This document shows positions 52,580-61,735 of a stretch of DNA of 64,000 bases, piece by piece. The notes beneath the pieces are model-generated. The model was not told the origin of the DNA. It searched no databases and saw only the letters and a list, made by a program, of their open reading frames with translations. The DNA lies in assembly GCF_946998875.1 (NCBI RefSeq), contig NZ_CAMQAY010000003.1, positions 81,817 through 145,816 on the forward strand, given 5' to 3'. The translations under genes were made by a program, and so were the position numbers. Position 1 is the stretch's first letter, and each line of letters opens with the position of its first letter. This DNA is from an uncultured Peptoniphilus sp. (GTDB lineage Bacteria > Bacillota > Clostridia > Tissierellales > Peptoniphilaceae).

Positions 52580-53380
52580 CTAATCATTTAAACTTTCATA
52601 AGCCCTATTTACAATTTCACTTGCATCAAAATTTTCACTAGACACTTCAGAATTTGACAAGTAAATTAAAAATTCAATGTTGCCACTTGTGCCCTTAATT
52701 GGAGAATTTGTGAGGGCAACAATATTTAAATCCAAGTCCCTTGCAAGGCCTATTATCTTTTCAATAACTTCAATATGTACTTTTTTATCCCTTACTATGC
52801 CGCCCTTGCCAACTTTGCCTTTTCCAGCTTCAAACTGTGGTTTGATTAAGGCTACAATTTTTCCCTTATCTCCACAAATTTCTTTTGCAACTGGAAGGAC
52901 TAATTCAAGAGAAATAAAGGAAACATCAATGGAAATAAAATCAACTTCCTCTGTTATTAATTCTCTGTCAAAATATCTTATATTAGTTCTCTCAAGGGAG
53001 ACTACCCTTTCGTCCATCCTAAGTCTGTAGTCAAGTTGGTTGTAACCAACATCAATGGCGTAAACTTTTTTGGCTCCATGTTTTAGCATACAGTGAGTAA
53101 ATCCGCCAGTTGAAGCACCTATATCAACGCAGACAGCATCCTTTAAATCTATGTCGTAGTCGTCAATCATTTTTTCAAGCTTGTGACCACCTCTTGACAC
53201 AAAGCTGTCCTCTAAGCCCTTAATGTAGACTTTGGCATCATCCTTTAATTGCATGCCTGGTTTTTCTACTCTTTCAGTGCCAATAAAAACCTTGCCTTCC
53301 ATAATTAATCTCTTGGCTTTTTCTCTGGAATCAATTAAGCCCTTTTCAACTAATAAAACATCTGCACGTTTTTTAGCCAT
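52580..53380 (-). CDS. tlyA: TlyA family rRNA 2'-O-methyltransferase
   Basis: A 266-residue protein with an N-terminal S4 domain (KKRADVLLVEKGLIDSREKAKRLIMEG, ~3-29) and a FtsJ-like methyltransferase domain. The latter has DIGASTGGFTHCMLKHGAKKVYAIDVG (~91-117) and the KDKE-type Lys in VALIKPQFEAGK. The family methylates rRNA ribose and is also annotated as haemolysin A. TAGGAG before the ATG; shares one base with the ispA stop. Confidence 0.93.
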   Translation of the reverse strand: MAKKRADVLLVEKGLIDSREKAKRLIMEGKVFIGTERVEKPGMQLKDDAKVYIKGLEDSFVSRGGHKLEKMIDDYDIDLKDAVCVDIGASTGGFTHCMLKHGAKKVYAIDVGYNQLDYRLRMDERVVSLERTNIRYFDRELITEEVDFISIDVSFISLELVLPVAKEICGDKGKIVALIKPQFEAGKGKVGKGGIVRDKKVHIEVIEKIIGLARDLDLNIVALTNSPIKGTSGNIEFLIYLSNSEVSSENFDASEIVNRAYESLND

Positions 53381-54243
53381 TATTTGCTCCTATTTATTAA
53401 TTTTGCAACAAAACTTTTTAGTAAATTGTCTTTAAGCTCAAGGTCTTCAAGTGCTTCGTAGGAAGAATTAGTTAAATCCACAATTTCATTTTTTAAATCC
53501 TCTTTATCCTTGAAAAAGAGCATATTTATTTCGCCACTGTCAGGATCCTTGTCCTCATCAAGTAGGTCATCTTCATATTGATAAGCAAGACCAATATTTT
53601 CGCCAAACTTTGAAAGCTTAGTGATGTTATCTGCTTCAACTCCTGCTATTATGCCACCTACAACTACAGATGCCTTTATGAGAGCGCCTGTCTTTAGCTT
53701 GTACATATTTTCGCAGATGTCGACATTGTAGTCAGTCACCTTAAAATCTATGTCAATAGTTTGTCCGCCAATCATTCCATTTACACCAGTTGCATTATAA
53801 ATGTATTTCATTGCCCTAATTGCAAGTTTGAGGTCATCTTTGTCTTCAAGATTTTCAATATGTCTAAGAAGAATTTCCATGGACATATTTAGAAGTCCGT
53901 CCCCTGCCAAAGTGGCAATTCCCTCTGTATAAACCTTGTGATTAGTTGGCTTATCTCTTCTAAAATCGTCATTATCCATGGCTGGAAGATCGTCGTGAAT
54001 TAGAGAATAAGTATGTATCATCTCAATTGCAGCAGCAAAGGGAAGAATTTTATCAAAGGAATCCTCTTCACTTGAAAACTCGCTATAAGTCAAAAGAGTT
54101 AGCATAGGTCTAATTCTCTTTCCACCAGAAAAAAGTGAATATTTCATAGAATCAATTACCTTATGTTGTGGACTGTCGTCGTATTCAAGTAGTGAGCTCA
54201 AATAGTTGTTAAATTTTTCTAGTAAATTATCTGTATCTGTCAT
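53380..54243 (-). CDS. ispA: Farnesyl/geranylgeranyl diphosphate synthase
   Basis: A 287-residue trans-prenyltransferase. First Asp-rich motif DDLPAMDND (~85-93), second DDLLDEDKD (~212-220), and GGKRIRP (~41-47). The ATG at 54243 follows GAGGAC with 7-nt spacing. The longer frame from 54303 runs inside xseB without a binding site. It overlaps the xseB end by 17 nt. It uses the IPP and DMAPP made by IspH. The dxs gene often found next in this cluster is absent. Confidence 0.93.
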   Translation of the reverse strand: MTDTDNLLEKFNNYLSSLLEYDDSPQHKVIDSMKYSLFSGGKRIRPMLTLLTYSEFSSEEDSFDKILPFAAAIEMIHTYSLIHDDLPAMDNDDFRRDKPTNHKVYTEGIATLAGDGLLNMSMEILLRHIENLEDKDDLKLAIRAMKYIYNATGVNGMIGGQTIDIDFKVTDYNVDICENMYKLKTGALIKASVVVGGIIAGVEADNITKLSKFGENIGLAYQYEDDLLDEDKDPDSGEINMLFFKDKEDLKNEIVDLTNSSYEALEDLELKDNLLKSFVAKLINRSK

Positions 54244-54451
54244 CTTTTTTGTCCTCAATAAATTCAGAATTTTCTTCTGCAATAGTTTTAATTTTGCCTT
54301 CATATGCTTTTAGAGTATTGTTAAGATACTTGTAAAGTTCAATGCCTTCTTCGTACTTTTTTATGGAATCTTCAAGACTAATGTCCTTAGACTCAAGTTC
54401 CTTTATAATTTTTTCAAGCTCTCTAAAAGAACTTTCGTAATCTCTTTGCAT
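54227..54451 (-). CDS. xseB: Exodeoxyribonuclease VII small subunit
   Basis: A 74-residue helical protein. SFRELEKIIKELESKDISLEDSIKKYEEGIELYKYLNNTL (~8-47) is the family signature. It starts directly after the xseA stop. The C-terminal tail is acidic. Confidence 0.94.
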   Translation of the reverse strand: MQRDYESSFRELEKIIKELESKDISLEDSIKKYEEGIELYKYLNNTLKAYEGKIKTIAEENSEFIEDKKDDRYR

Positions 54452-55903
54452 TTAATCCCTCATTTCCACTTCTTGAACCTTGGATTTAACATTGCCATCC
54501 TTGAATTTTAAAGAAATAATTTCTCCAAGCCTTGCATCTTTGGCAGATTTTAACTCTAATCCATCTTCTGTAAGTATTTCTATTTTATTAATCTTATCAA
54601 AGGCTGAATTTAATCTTACCTTTAAAAAATTTAGCCTTTCTCTTTCATTTTTTAACCTGTTATCTAAATCGTAGTCCAAAATAAACTTTTCATAGGATTT
54701 AAATTTGTCAAATTCATCTTTGATGCGTGAATTAAAATAATAAGATAAAAGTTTTTTGTTAAAGTTCAAATTTTCTCTATTTTTGCTGATCTTGGAAGAT
54801 AATTTTACTGAAATATTTTTAAGCCTATAGGAATAATTTTCAATTTCCTTGGACTTATTTAACTTAAAATTCTGCAAGTAGAACTTTTTATTTTGCAGTT
54901 CAAAGGCATGTGCTTGCAAAATTTTTTTCATGGAATTATTTAATAAAGTTTCCTTATAAAGTAGGTCTCTCGTCATTGAATTTATCTTGTAGACCTGGTT
55001 TTTTAAAGAAATATTTTTGTATAGAGAAAGTAGCTTCAAGTGACTGGCACTTAGCCTTCTCTCCATTAAATTACTTAGCTCAACTTTCTTTTTAGAAAGA
55101 TAGTCTTTAATTTCATCTTCACTTAGACTTGCAAGTTCAGCTGCATTTGTTGGCGTTGCCGCCCTTAAATCTGATACAAAATCTGATATGGTGTAGTCAA
55201 TTTCATGACCAACGGCAGAAATAATAGGAATTTTTGACGCAAAAATTTCTCTGGCAAGGCTCTCGTCATTAAAGACAAATAAGTCTTCAAAACTTCCACC
55301 ACCACGAGCAATAATTATTGTGTCAACTATCTCTTTTTCATTAAAATATTTTATGCCGCGAATTAAATTTTCACTTGCCGCATCGCCTTGAACTAAACTT
55401 GGAAAAACATAAATGTCACAGTTTTTATTTCTCTTTCTAAAAATATTTACCACATCTTTTATTGCAGCACCACTTGTAGATGTGATTAATCCAATTGAAG
55501 ATGGATATTTTTTGATTTTTTTCTTGTGAGAAGGCTCAAAAAGACCTTCCTCAGAAAGTTTTTTCTTTAATTCCAAGTATTTTTGATAGAGATTCCCCCT
55601 GCCATCAAGCTCAATTTCACTGACATACAAAAAAATCCTGCCACTTCTCTCATAGTAAGTGACAGTGCCCTTAGCCATGACCTTGGCACCGTCAGATAAT
55701 TTAATATTTACATCATCCTGACTTGCCATTGCATCAATTCTTGCAAACTTGTCCTTTAGAGAAAAATAAATATTGCCATTACTGTGCACATTTAAATTCG
55801 TGACCTCGCCAGTGATGTTAATATCCCTCAAGATGTAGTCCATTGAGATTAGCTTTTTGATGTAATTATTAAGTTCACTTACATTAAAAGCAGCCTTTGC
55901 CAA
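54452..55903 (-). CDS. xseA: Exodeoxyribonuclease VII large subunit
   Basis: A 483-residue subunit. N-terminal OB fold (~1-100; GEVTNLNVHSNGNIYFSLKD), catalytic domain with GLITSTSGAAIKDVVNIFRKRN (~138-159), ARGGGSFEDLFVFNDE (~205-220) and SAVGHEIDYTISDFVSDLRAATPTNAAEL (~236-264), then a long coiled coil. A TTG start is used, with AGGAG 8 nt upstream. It degrades single-stranded DNA with XseB. Confidence 0.94.
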   Translation of the reverse strand: MAKAAFNVSELNNYIKKLISMDYILRDINITGEVTNLNVHSNGNIYFSLKDKFARIDAMASQDDVNIKLSDGAKVMAKGTVTYYERSGRIFLYVSEIELDGRGNLYQKYLELKKKLSEEGLFEPSHKKKIKKYPSSIGLITSTSGAAIKDVVNIFRKRNKNCDIYVFPSLVQGDAASENLIRGIKYFNEKEIVDTIIIARGGGSFEDLFVFNDESLAREIFASKIPIISAVGHEIDYTISDFVSDLRAATPTNAAELASLSEDEIKDYLSKKKVELSNLMERRLSASHLKLLSLYKNISLKNQVYKINSMTRDLLYKETLLNNSMKKILQAHAFELQNKKFYLQNFKLNKSKEIENYSYRLKNISVKLSSKISKNRENLNFNKKLLSYYFNSRIKDEFDKFKSYEKFILDYDLDNRLKNERERLNFLKVRLNSAFDKINKIEILTEDGLELKSAKDARLGEIISLKFKDGNVKSKVQEVEMRD

Positions 55904-55904
55904 A

Positions 55905-56303
55905 TTAAAAACTCCTATAAATAGTTCCCAAAATTCCGTTTATAAATTTAGGTGCATCGTCAGAACTATAGAGTCTTGCAATGTCAACAGCTTCGTTAAT
56001 AGAAACTTCTGGTGGAATATCGTCTTTATACAAAAATTCATAGACAGCAATTCTTAAAATTTGCCTGTCCACCTTGGCAAGCCTAGCCATAGTCCAGCCT
56101 TTTAAGTTCTTTTCAATTGTCTCATCGACAGTTTCAAGCTTCTCCAAAATATCTGGCACAACCCTATTAATGTAATCAGCTTCATCACCTAAAAAGTGAT
56201 TATTTTCCATAAATAAATTTAAATTGTCGAGAGAAAAATCATTGTTTATATCCATAGAAAAGAGTGCCTGCATGGCACCTATTCTTGCTTTCTTCCTACT
56301 CAT
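55905..56303 (-). CDS. nusB: Transcription antitermination factor NusB
   Basis: A 132-residue all-helical RNA-binding protein. RKKARIGAMQALFSMDIN (~3-20) and the C-terminal PPEVSINEAVDIARLYSSDDAPKFINGILGTI (~97-128) are typical. It overlaps the Asp23 gene stop (ATGA). Confidence 0.94.
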   Translation of the reverse strand: MSRKKARIGAMQALFSMDINNDFSLDNLNLFMENNHFLGDEADYINRVVPDILEKLETVDETIEKNLKGWTMARLAKVDRQILRIAVYEFLYKDDIPPEVSINEAVDIARLYSSDDAPKFINGILGTIYRSF

Positions 56304-56686
56304 TTTACAATCGTCTTTTCAGAATTTTTAACAGCTATGCCTGAGATGTGAACATTTACTTCCACAACATCAAAGTCTGTCATATTTTCAATAGCTTCCT
56401 TAACTTGTGCTTGCACCTTTTCAGAAACCTCAACGATTTTAATTCCGTACTCAATAGTAATATATACATCTACAATAGTTTCTCTTTCGCCAATATTTAC
56501 TTTGACTCCCCTATTGAAGTTTTTTGTATTTAAAATGTCAGTAACTTGAGACTTGAAGTTTGAGCCAACTTTAACAACGCCATCAACACTTTCAGCTGCA
56601 ACTGATGCAACTGTAGCGATAACATCTTCAGAAATCTTAACCTTACCATCTGCCTCATTACCATTAACAAGATATTTATTATCCAC
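56300..56686 (-). CDS. Asp23/Gls24 family envelope stress protein
   Basis: A 128-residue protein. KVKISEDVIATVASVAAESVDGVVKVGS (~16-43) and VDVYITIEYGIKIVEVSEKVQAQVKEAIENMTDFDVVEVNVHI (~70-112) are diagnostic. It is the first gene of the ~12.7-kb operon; an Asp23-nusB order is common in Clostridia. Confidence 0.93.
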   Translation of the reverse strand: MDNKYLVNGNEADGKVKISEDVIATVASVAAESVDGVVKVGSNFKSQVTDILNTKNFNRGVKVNIGERETIVDVYITIEYGIKIVEVSEKVQAQVKEAIENMTDFDVVEVNVHISGIAVKNSEKTIVK

Positions 56687-56713
56687 TATTACACCTCCAA
56701 ATTAACTAAAATA

Positions 56714-56742
56714 ATTATACCAAATACTTCTTATATTATCAA
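56714..56742 (-). promoter_or_regulatory. Promoter of the asp23-nusB-...-baiN operon
   Basis: On minus, TTGATA (56742-56737), a 17-nt spacer, TATAAT (56719-56714), with the start codon 28 nt downstream after GGAGGTG. Confidence 0.8.
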
Positions 56743-56819
56743 TTTATTGCACTTTGCCGCACTTTTAAAAATAAAGTTTTTCTTGAAATTTTTGTCAAAT
56801 CAAATTTTTTAGAAAATAA

Positions 56820-56834
56820 AAAGCCCGAGGGCTA
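56820..56834 (-). terminator. Probable terminator of the ecf-truA operon
   Basis: On minus AGCC-CTCG-GGCT (56833-56822), followed by TTTTTATTTT. The stem is short and overlaps the truA stop. Confidence 0.5.
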
Positions 56835-57563
56835 ATACTTAACATCTACTAAGTATAGTCCGCAGGCTGGTGCTGTCGGTCCTGAAGCCTTTCTCTTTTT
56901 CTTTTCCAAGGCTTCCTTCATATATTCAATTTCTCTCTGTCCTCGTCCTATTTCAAGGGCAGTTCCCGTAACTATTCGTATCATATTTTTTAAGAAGGCC
57001 TTTGCCACAAAGTCCAGATACAAAAAGTCTCCATCTTCTATTACATCAATTCGCTCTATTGTCCTTATGGAATCTTTTACTACAGCTCCCTTTCCCATAA
57101 AGGAGTTGAAGTCATGCTCGCCAATTAAGTATGAGAGAGCCTTTCTCATTCTATCTGGATCCACTTCATAGGGATATTCATAAGCTCTATTTAAAAGTAA
57201 AGCATTTCTATAGCGAGATCTGTGAATTACGTAGCGATATTTTTTTAACTTTGCATCGTATCTGGCGTGAAAATCATCTGGAACAAATTTTGCACCAACA
57301 ACTGAAACATCTTCAGGCAAGTTAAAGTTTATAACTTTTGGAAGATTTCCAATGTCAATTGTGGTTTCCGAATAAAAATTTGCGTACTGACCAAGGGCGT
57401 GAACTCCCCTGTCAGTTCTGCCTGCGTAAAAAACTTTTACTTCTTCCTTTAAGGTTTTGGCAAGACCCTTATTTAGTTCGCCTTCCACAGTTCTCTCATT
57501 AGGTTGACTTTGAAAGCCGTGAAAGTTCGTGCCGTCATAAGTTATTTTTATCAGTATATTCAT
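56832..57563 (-). CDS. truA: tRNA pseudouridine synthase TruA
   Basis: A 243-residue enzyme that modifies U38-40. MNILIKITYDGTNFHGFQSQPNERTVEGEL start, catalytic Asp in YAGRTDRGVHALGQ (~50-63), and the C-terminal GLYLVDVKY. The ATG at 57563 is chosen since the 40 residues before it overlap ecfT and lack family similarity. The ATGA overlap with the ecfT stop shows coupling. Confidence 0.95.
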   Translation of the reverse strand: MNILIKITYDGTNFHGFQSQPNERTVEGELNKGLAKTLKEEVKVFYAGRTDRGVHALGQYANFYSETTIDIGNLPKVINFNLPEDVSVVGAKFVPDDFHARYDAKLKKYRYVIHRSRYRNALLLNRAYEYPYEVDPDRMRKALSYLIGEHDFNSFMGKGAVVKDSIRTIERIDVIEDGDFLYLDFVAKAFLKNMIRIVTGTALEIGRGQREIEYMKEALEKKKRKASGPTAPACGLYLVDVKY

Positions 57564-58357
57564 ATTTTTGAAACCAAAATTATTGCTGCGAAAAATATTA
57601 TATTTCCCACAAAAATAATTACATCTTTTTTCACAATTTTTGATGCATTCATTTTTGTCCTGCCATCTCCACCTCTGTAGCATCTTGCTTCCATGGCTGT
57701 GGCAAGTTCTTCTGCCCTTCTAAAAGAATTTATAAAGAGGGGAACAAGTAGGGGAACTAAATTTTTTGCACGTTTTATTATATTTCCCGATTCAAAATCT
57801 GCCCCTCTTGCCATTTGTGCTTTCATAATTTTGTCAGTTTCTTCGATTAGAGTTGGGATAAACCTAAGGGCAATTGTCATCATCATGGCGATTTCGTGAC
57901 TTGGCACTCCAACTTTTCTAAATGGTCTAAGGAGTGACTCAATTCCATCTGTAAGTTCAATTGGCGAAGTTGTATAAGTAAGTAGTGATGTTCCAAGAAC
58001 TAAAAGTATAAGTCTTATGCCCATAAATACTGCAAGGTCAATTCCTTCTTGAGAAATTTTTAAAATTCCAAATGTGTATTTTGCTTCTCCTGGTGAGAAA
58101 AATAAATTAATTATAAAGGTTACTAAGATTATCCATCTAAGTGGTTTAAGTCCGCGAAGGACTAAGCCCATAGGTAGTTTTGCCACATAAATAATAAGCA
58201 ACAAATAAATTACCACTGGCAAATACATAAATACTGATGAGATGAAAAACAGAGATGCAATGAAAAGTATCATAGTAAGCATCTTTAGTTTTGGGTCGTA
58301 TTTATGAACTAGGGTTTCTCCTGGAAAGTACTGTCCAATTGTTATATCTTTAAACAT
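57560..58357 (-). CDS. ecfT: General ECF transporter T component EcfT
   Basis: A 265-residue membrane protein with five helices and coupling motifs AQMARGADFES and AMEARCYRGGDGRT. The ATG at 58357 follows AGAGGTG; a GTG 9 nt upstream lies inside that site. It overlaps ecfA2 by 8 nt. It partners EcfA1/A2 to serve several vitamin S components encoded elsewhere. Confidence 0.94.
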   Translation of the reverse strand: MFKDITIGQYFPGETLVHKYDPKLKMLTMILFIASLFFISSVFMYLPVVIYLLLIIYVAKLPMGLVLRGLKPLRWIILVTFIINLFFSPGEAKYTFGILKISQEGIDLAVFMGIRLILLVLGTSLLTYTTSPIELTDGIESLLRPFRKVGVPSHEIAMMMTIALRFIPTLIEETDKIMKAQMARGADFESGNIIKRAKNLVPLLVPLFINSFRRAEELATAMEARCYRGGDGRTKMNASKIVKKDVIIFVGNIIFFAAIILVSKI

Positions 58358-59216
58358 GAGAAACACCTCTCAAATATTTTATCAAGGACTCCTTGGCTTC
58401 TTCCACTGTAATGGAGTCTTCGTTTATGTCTAGTCCTTTCTTCTTTAAAGCTCTCATAAGGGATGTGATTTGTGGTATACCAAGTCCAACTGAAAGGAGT
58501 TTGTTCTCATTCCTAAAGATTTCTCTTGGGTTTGAGTCCAAAAATACTTTTCCCTTGTCCATTACAATAATTCTCTCCGCAATTTTTGCCACATCTTCCA
58601 TGGAGTGAGAAACTAAAATTACAGTGATCTTCCTTTTTTCGTGAATACTTTTTATTTCACTAAGAATTTCGTCACGACCTCTTGGGTCAAGTCCTGCCGT
58701 TGGCTCATCTAAGATTAAAACCCTTGGCTCCATGGCAAGGACACCTGCTATGGCAACTCTTCTCTTTAGTCCACCAGAAAGTTCAAAGGGCGATTTGTCC
58801 TTATAAGTTTCGTAGTCAAGTCCTACTGAATCCATAGAAGATTTAACTCTTCTTGAGACTTCTTCTTCAGATAAATCTAAATTTCCTGGTCCAAAGGCTA
58901 TGTCTCTCTCTATAGTCTCTTCGAAAAGTTGGTACTCTGGATATTGAAAAACAAGACCAATTTTTTTCCTAAGCTCAGTTAAGTTTGAGCTGGACTTGTC
59001 TACCTTCATTCCATCAAGAATTATTTCTCCACTGCTTGGCTTTAAAAGTCCATTTAAGTGTTGAATAAAAGTTGATTTGCCAGAGCCTGTGTGACCAATG
59101 AGACCAATAAATTCATTTTCTTCGATTTTTAAATTTATATCATCAATTGCCTTCTTCTCAAAGGGAAGGCCTTCACTATAAATATGTGTTAAATTTTTTA
59201 TCTCTATAAGTGACAT
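58350..59216 (-). CDS. ecfA2: ECF transporter ATPase EcfA2
   Basis: A 288-residue ATPase. Walker A GHTGSGKST (~37-45), signature ELSGGLKRRVAIAG, Walker B VLILDEPTAGLDPRGR. The GLKRR variant in the signature is typical of EcfA2. It overlaps ecfA1 by 13 nt. Confidence 0.94.
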   Translation of the reverse strand: MSLIEIKNLTHIYSEGLPFEKKAIDDINLKIEENEFIGLIGHTGSGKSTFIQHLNGLLKPSSGEIILDGMKVDKSSSNLTELRKKIGLVFQYPEYQLFEETIERDIAFGPGNLDLSEEEVSRRVKSSMDSVGLDYETYKDKSPFELSGGLKRRVAIAGVLAMEPRVLILDEPTAGLDPRGRDEILSEIKSIHEKRKITVILVSHSMEDVAKIAERIIVMDKGKVFLDSNPREIFRNENKLLSVGLGIPQITSLMRALKKKGLDINEDSITVEEAKESLIKYLRGVSHV

Positions 59217-60031
59217 ATTTCCTTCACCATTTCTTCGATATTTAAAACTTCTGTAGAAATCTCAATACCATATTTTTTAAGTTCATGTGCCAGCTCTGTA
59301 ACTTGTGGCACATCAAGTCCCAATTTTTTTATTTCATCAACATGAGAAAATACTTCTCTTGGTTTTCCACTTAGGACAATATTTCCATCTTCCATTACTA
59401 CTACTCTGTCGCTAATTGCAGCCTCTTCCATGTAGTGAGTGATTAGGATAATAGTTTTATTTTCTTCTTTATTTAACTTCACGAGAGTGTCAATAACTTC
59501 GCGCCTTCCACTAGGGTCAAGCATGGCAGTTGGCTCGTCTAAAATTATATATTTTGGACTCATGGCAAGGATTCCTGCTATGGCAACTCTTTGCTTTTGT
59601 CCGCCAGATAAAAGATGGGGAGCATTCTTTTTGTAATCAGACATGCCAACATCTTCTAGGGCCTTGTCTACTCTCTTTCTTATTTCAGCTGGCTCAATGC
59701 CAAGATTTTCAGGACCAAAGGCAACTTCATCTTCAACAATTGTGGCAACTAATTGGTTGTCCGGATTTTGAAAAACCATGCCAGCATTGCGCCTTATGTC
59801 CCAAATTTCCTCTTCATTTTTTGTGTTCATGCCGTCAACGAGGACGTCTCCTTCGCCAGGAATTAAGAGTCCATTAATTAATTTTGCAAGAGTTGACTTG
59901 CCTGAACCATTGTGTCCAAGTAGGGCGACAAACTCGCCTTCCTTTATTTCTAAATTTATATTTTTTAAAATTTGTATTGCATTTTCGTCTTCATAATCAT
60001 ATTTAAAAGACAGATTTTTTATGCTAATCAT
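59204..60031 (-). CDS. ecfA1: ECF transporter ATPase EcfA1
   Basis: A 275-residue ATPase. Walker A GHNGSGKST (~38-46), Q-loop FQNPDNQLVATIVEDEVAFGPENLG, signature LSGGQKQRVAIAG, Walker B YIILDEPTAMLDPSGR. First gene of ecfA1-ecfA2-ecfT-truA, with AAAGGTGA before the ATG. Confidence 0.94.
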   Translation of the reverse strand: MISIKNLSFKYDYEDENAIQILKNINLEIKEGEFVALLGHNGSGKSTLAKLINGLLIPGEGDVLVDGMNTKNEEEIWDIRRNAGMVFQNPDNQLVATIVEDEVAFGPENLGIEPAEIRKRVDKALEDVGMSDYKKNAPHLLSGGQKQRVAIAGILAMSPKYIILDEPTAMLDPSGRREVIDTLVKLNKEENKTIILITHYMEEAAISDRVVVMEDGNIVLSGKPREVFSHVDEIKKLGLDVPQVTELAHELKKYGIEISTEVLNIEEMVKEICHL

Positions 60032-60084
60032 TTTATCACCTTTATGTTAACCTATTATAAATCATAACTTAACAAAAATCTATA

Positions 60085-60702
60085 TTATTTAACTGAGACG
60101 TAGAGACTATCCCCTAAGTAAAATCTGAGAGAAAGATGAGCGTCTTCCCCAGCATAATCAATTCCAATTCTCTTAGCCTCAACAATATTTTTTACATCTT
60201 CGCCCTCTTCTATGTAAAGATAATCTGGCGAAAGAATTTTTCCATTTAAGCTTCTATCTATACCCAGTGCCAGGGAAAGTTTGCCTGGTCCATTAGTAAG
60301 ATTTTTCCTTTGATAGCTTGAAAGAGCCCTATAAACTTTTCCAAATCTATTAATAGCTATGGCGTCAAGGTTTTCTAGGGGTTCCACTGCACGAATAAGG
60401 ACAGCCTCTGGCTCATCTTCATCTCTTGTCACAATATTTAAGAGATTGTACATTCCGTAAATCAAGTAGACATAAATTGTGCCACCATGTCTATATAAAA
60501 TTTCATTTCTCTTTGTAATATTTCCGCCGTAGGAGTGACATGCCTTGTCTTTGAGACCAAGATAGGCTTCAGTCTCAACTATTTTTGCACAGAAAAAATT
60601 ACCAGAAATATTTCTGATAATTTCCTTTCCTAATAAATTTTTTGCAACTTCAACAGTATCTCTCTCGAAAAAATCAGTTCCTAGAATTTTTCCACTCATC
60701 AT
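60085..60702 (-). CDS. 3-methyladenine DNA glycosylase (AAG/MPG family)
   Basis: A 205-residue alkylpurine glycosylase. DFFERDTVEVAKNLLGKEI near the start, the catalytic region IVETEAYLGLKDKACHSYGG (~41-60), IYVYLIYGMYNLLNIVT (~75-91), and VLIRAVEPLE. The ATG pair at 60702/60699 lies inside the DUF1232 gene 3' end (29-nt overlap). Confidence 0.92.
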   Translation of the reverse strand: MMSGKILGTDFFERDTVEVAKNLLGKEIIRNISGNFFCAKIVETEAYLGLKDKACHSYGGNITKRNEILYRHGGTIYVYLIYGMYNLLNIVTRDEDEPEAVLIRAVEPLENLDAIAINRFGKVYRALSSYQRKNLTNGPGKLSLALGIDRSLNGKILSPDYLYIEEGEDVKNIVEAKRIGIDYAGEDAHLSLRFYLGDSLYVSVK

Positions 60703-61054
60703 ATTTTTCCAATTCCCTGTTCAATTTCTTAATGATGTAAGTTAAAACACTTAAATCGTCGAAAAAGCCAAAAAATAAAATAAAATCTGGAACAATGTCA
60801 GCTGGATTTAATAGATACAAAAATCCTGCCAAAATTAAGATAATATCTTTTTTCTTTACATCTCTATAATTTCCCTTTGAATAGTCCATGACAAGTCCAA
60901 GGGCAAGTTTAAGTTCACGAGAAATTTTTTTTAACAATTCAAGTTTATTAGTCTGTGACATGGATTCCTCAATAACTTTGTTTAACCTATCTTTATTTTT
61001 AAAAACTTGATTGGCGTAAGGTAATATCTTTCTTAAAGTTCTATAATAATTCAA
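60674..61054 (-). CDS. DUF1232 (YkvA-like) protein
   Basis: A 126-residue protein with the DUF1232 core FLYLLNPADIVPDFILFFGFFDDLSVL (~78-104). The start is TTG, with AGGGGG 8 nt upstream. The function of the family is unknown; members are membrane-associated. It overlaps the glycosylase gene. Confidence 0.8.
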   Translation of the reverse strand: MNYYRTLRKILPYANQVFKNKDRLNKVIEESMSQTNKLELLKKISRELKLALGLVMDYSKGNYRDVKKKDIILILAGFLYLLNPADIVPDFILFFGFFDDLSVLTYIIKKLNRELEKYDEWKNSRN

Positions 61055-61105
61055 CTTTTTTCCCCCTAAGTTTGAATTTCACTTTTCCTTTACCCAAAAA
61101 ATAAA

Positions 61106-61735
61106 TTAAACATTCATCCAAGAGGAATCCTTTGGATTGTCCCTAAATAATTTTAACTTTTCAATTTCACTTTCCTTGATATAGTCCATTTCGTGAGCAA
61201 CATCAATTAGTTCATCAAAATTTGTAAGTGACTCGTGTTTGTAGCCAGAAGCCTTAAAGTTTTCAGCAGCTGATTTCATATTGTAAGTAAAAATACTTAC
61301 TATGCCAAGAACTTCATATCCCTCATCTGAAAGGGCCTTTGCAGCTTCAATAGATGAGCCACCAGTTGAAAATAAGTCTTCAATTACAACAACCTTGGCG
61401 CCAGGAATTTTTGCACCTTCAATTTTATTTTGCTTGCCATGGTCCTTGTTTGAAGATCTCACAAAGCCCATAGGTAAATTCATTTTATCAGCAATCATAG
61501 CAGCGTGAGGAATGCCTGCAGTTGCTGTACCCATAATATATTCTACATTAAAAAACTTTTCTTTAATTAAATTTACAAGACCCTCTTCTACAACTTTTCT
61601 GTCCTCTGGATAAGAAAGTGTAAGTCTGTTGTCACAGTAAATAGGAGACTTTATGCCAGATGCCCAAGTGTAAGGTTCTTCCGGTGAAAGTGTTACAGCC
61701 TTTAGTTTTAATAAAATTTTCGCAATTTCTCGCAT
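61106..61735 (-). CDS. pyrE: Orotate phosphoribosyltransferase
   Basis: A 209-residue enzyme that joins orotate and PRPP to give OMP. PRPP loop VVVIEDLFSTGGSS (~115-128), ASGIKSPIYCDNRLTLSYP (~25-43), ATAGIPHAAMIAD. It shares one base with the pyrF stop. GGAGGAG before the ATG. Confidence 0.94.
   Translation of the reverse strand: MREIAKILLKLKAVTLSPEEPYTWASGIKSPIYCDNRLTLSYPEDRKVVEEGLVNLIKEKFFNVEYIMGTATAGIPHAAMIADKMNLPMGFVRSSNKDHGKQNKIEGAKIPGAKVVVIEDLFSTGGSSIEAAKALSDEGYEVLGIVSIFTYNMKSAAENFKASGYKHESLTNFDELIDVAHEMDYIKESEIEKLKLFRDNPKDSSWMNV

Noticed and set aside
54244..54303. 20-residue extension of the prenyl synthase
   Set aside because: It lies within xseB in another frame and has no binding site. 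The ATG at 54243 has GAGGAC at good spacing.
57564..57683. 40-residue N-terminal extension of TruA
   Set aside because: It overlaps the ecfT 3' end, has no ribosome binding site and no family similarity. The ATG at 57563 overlaps the ecfT stop in the usual ATGA fashion.
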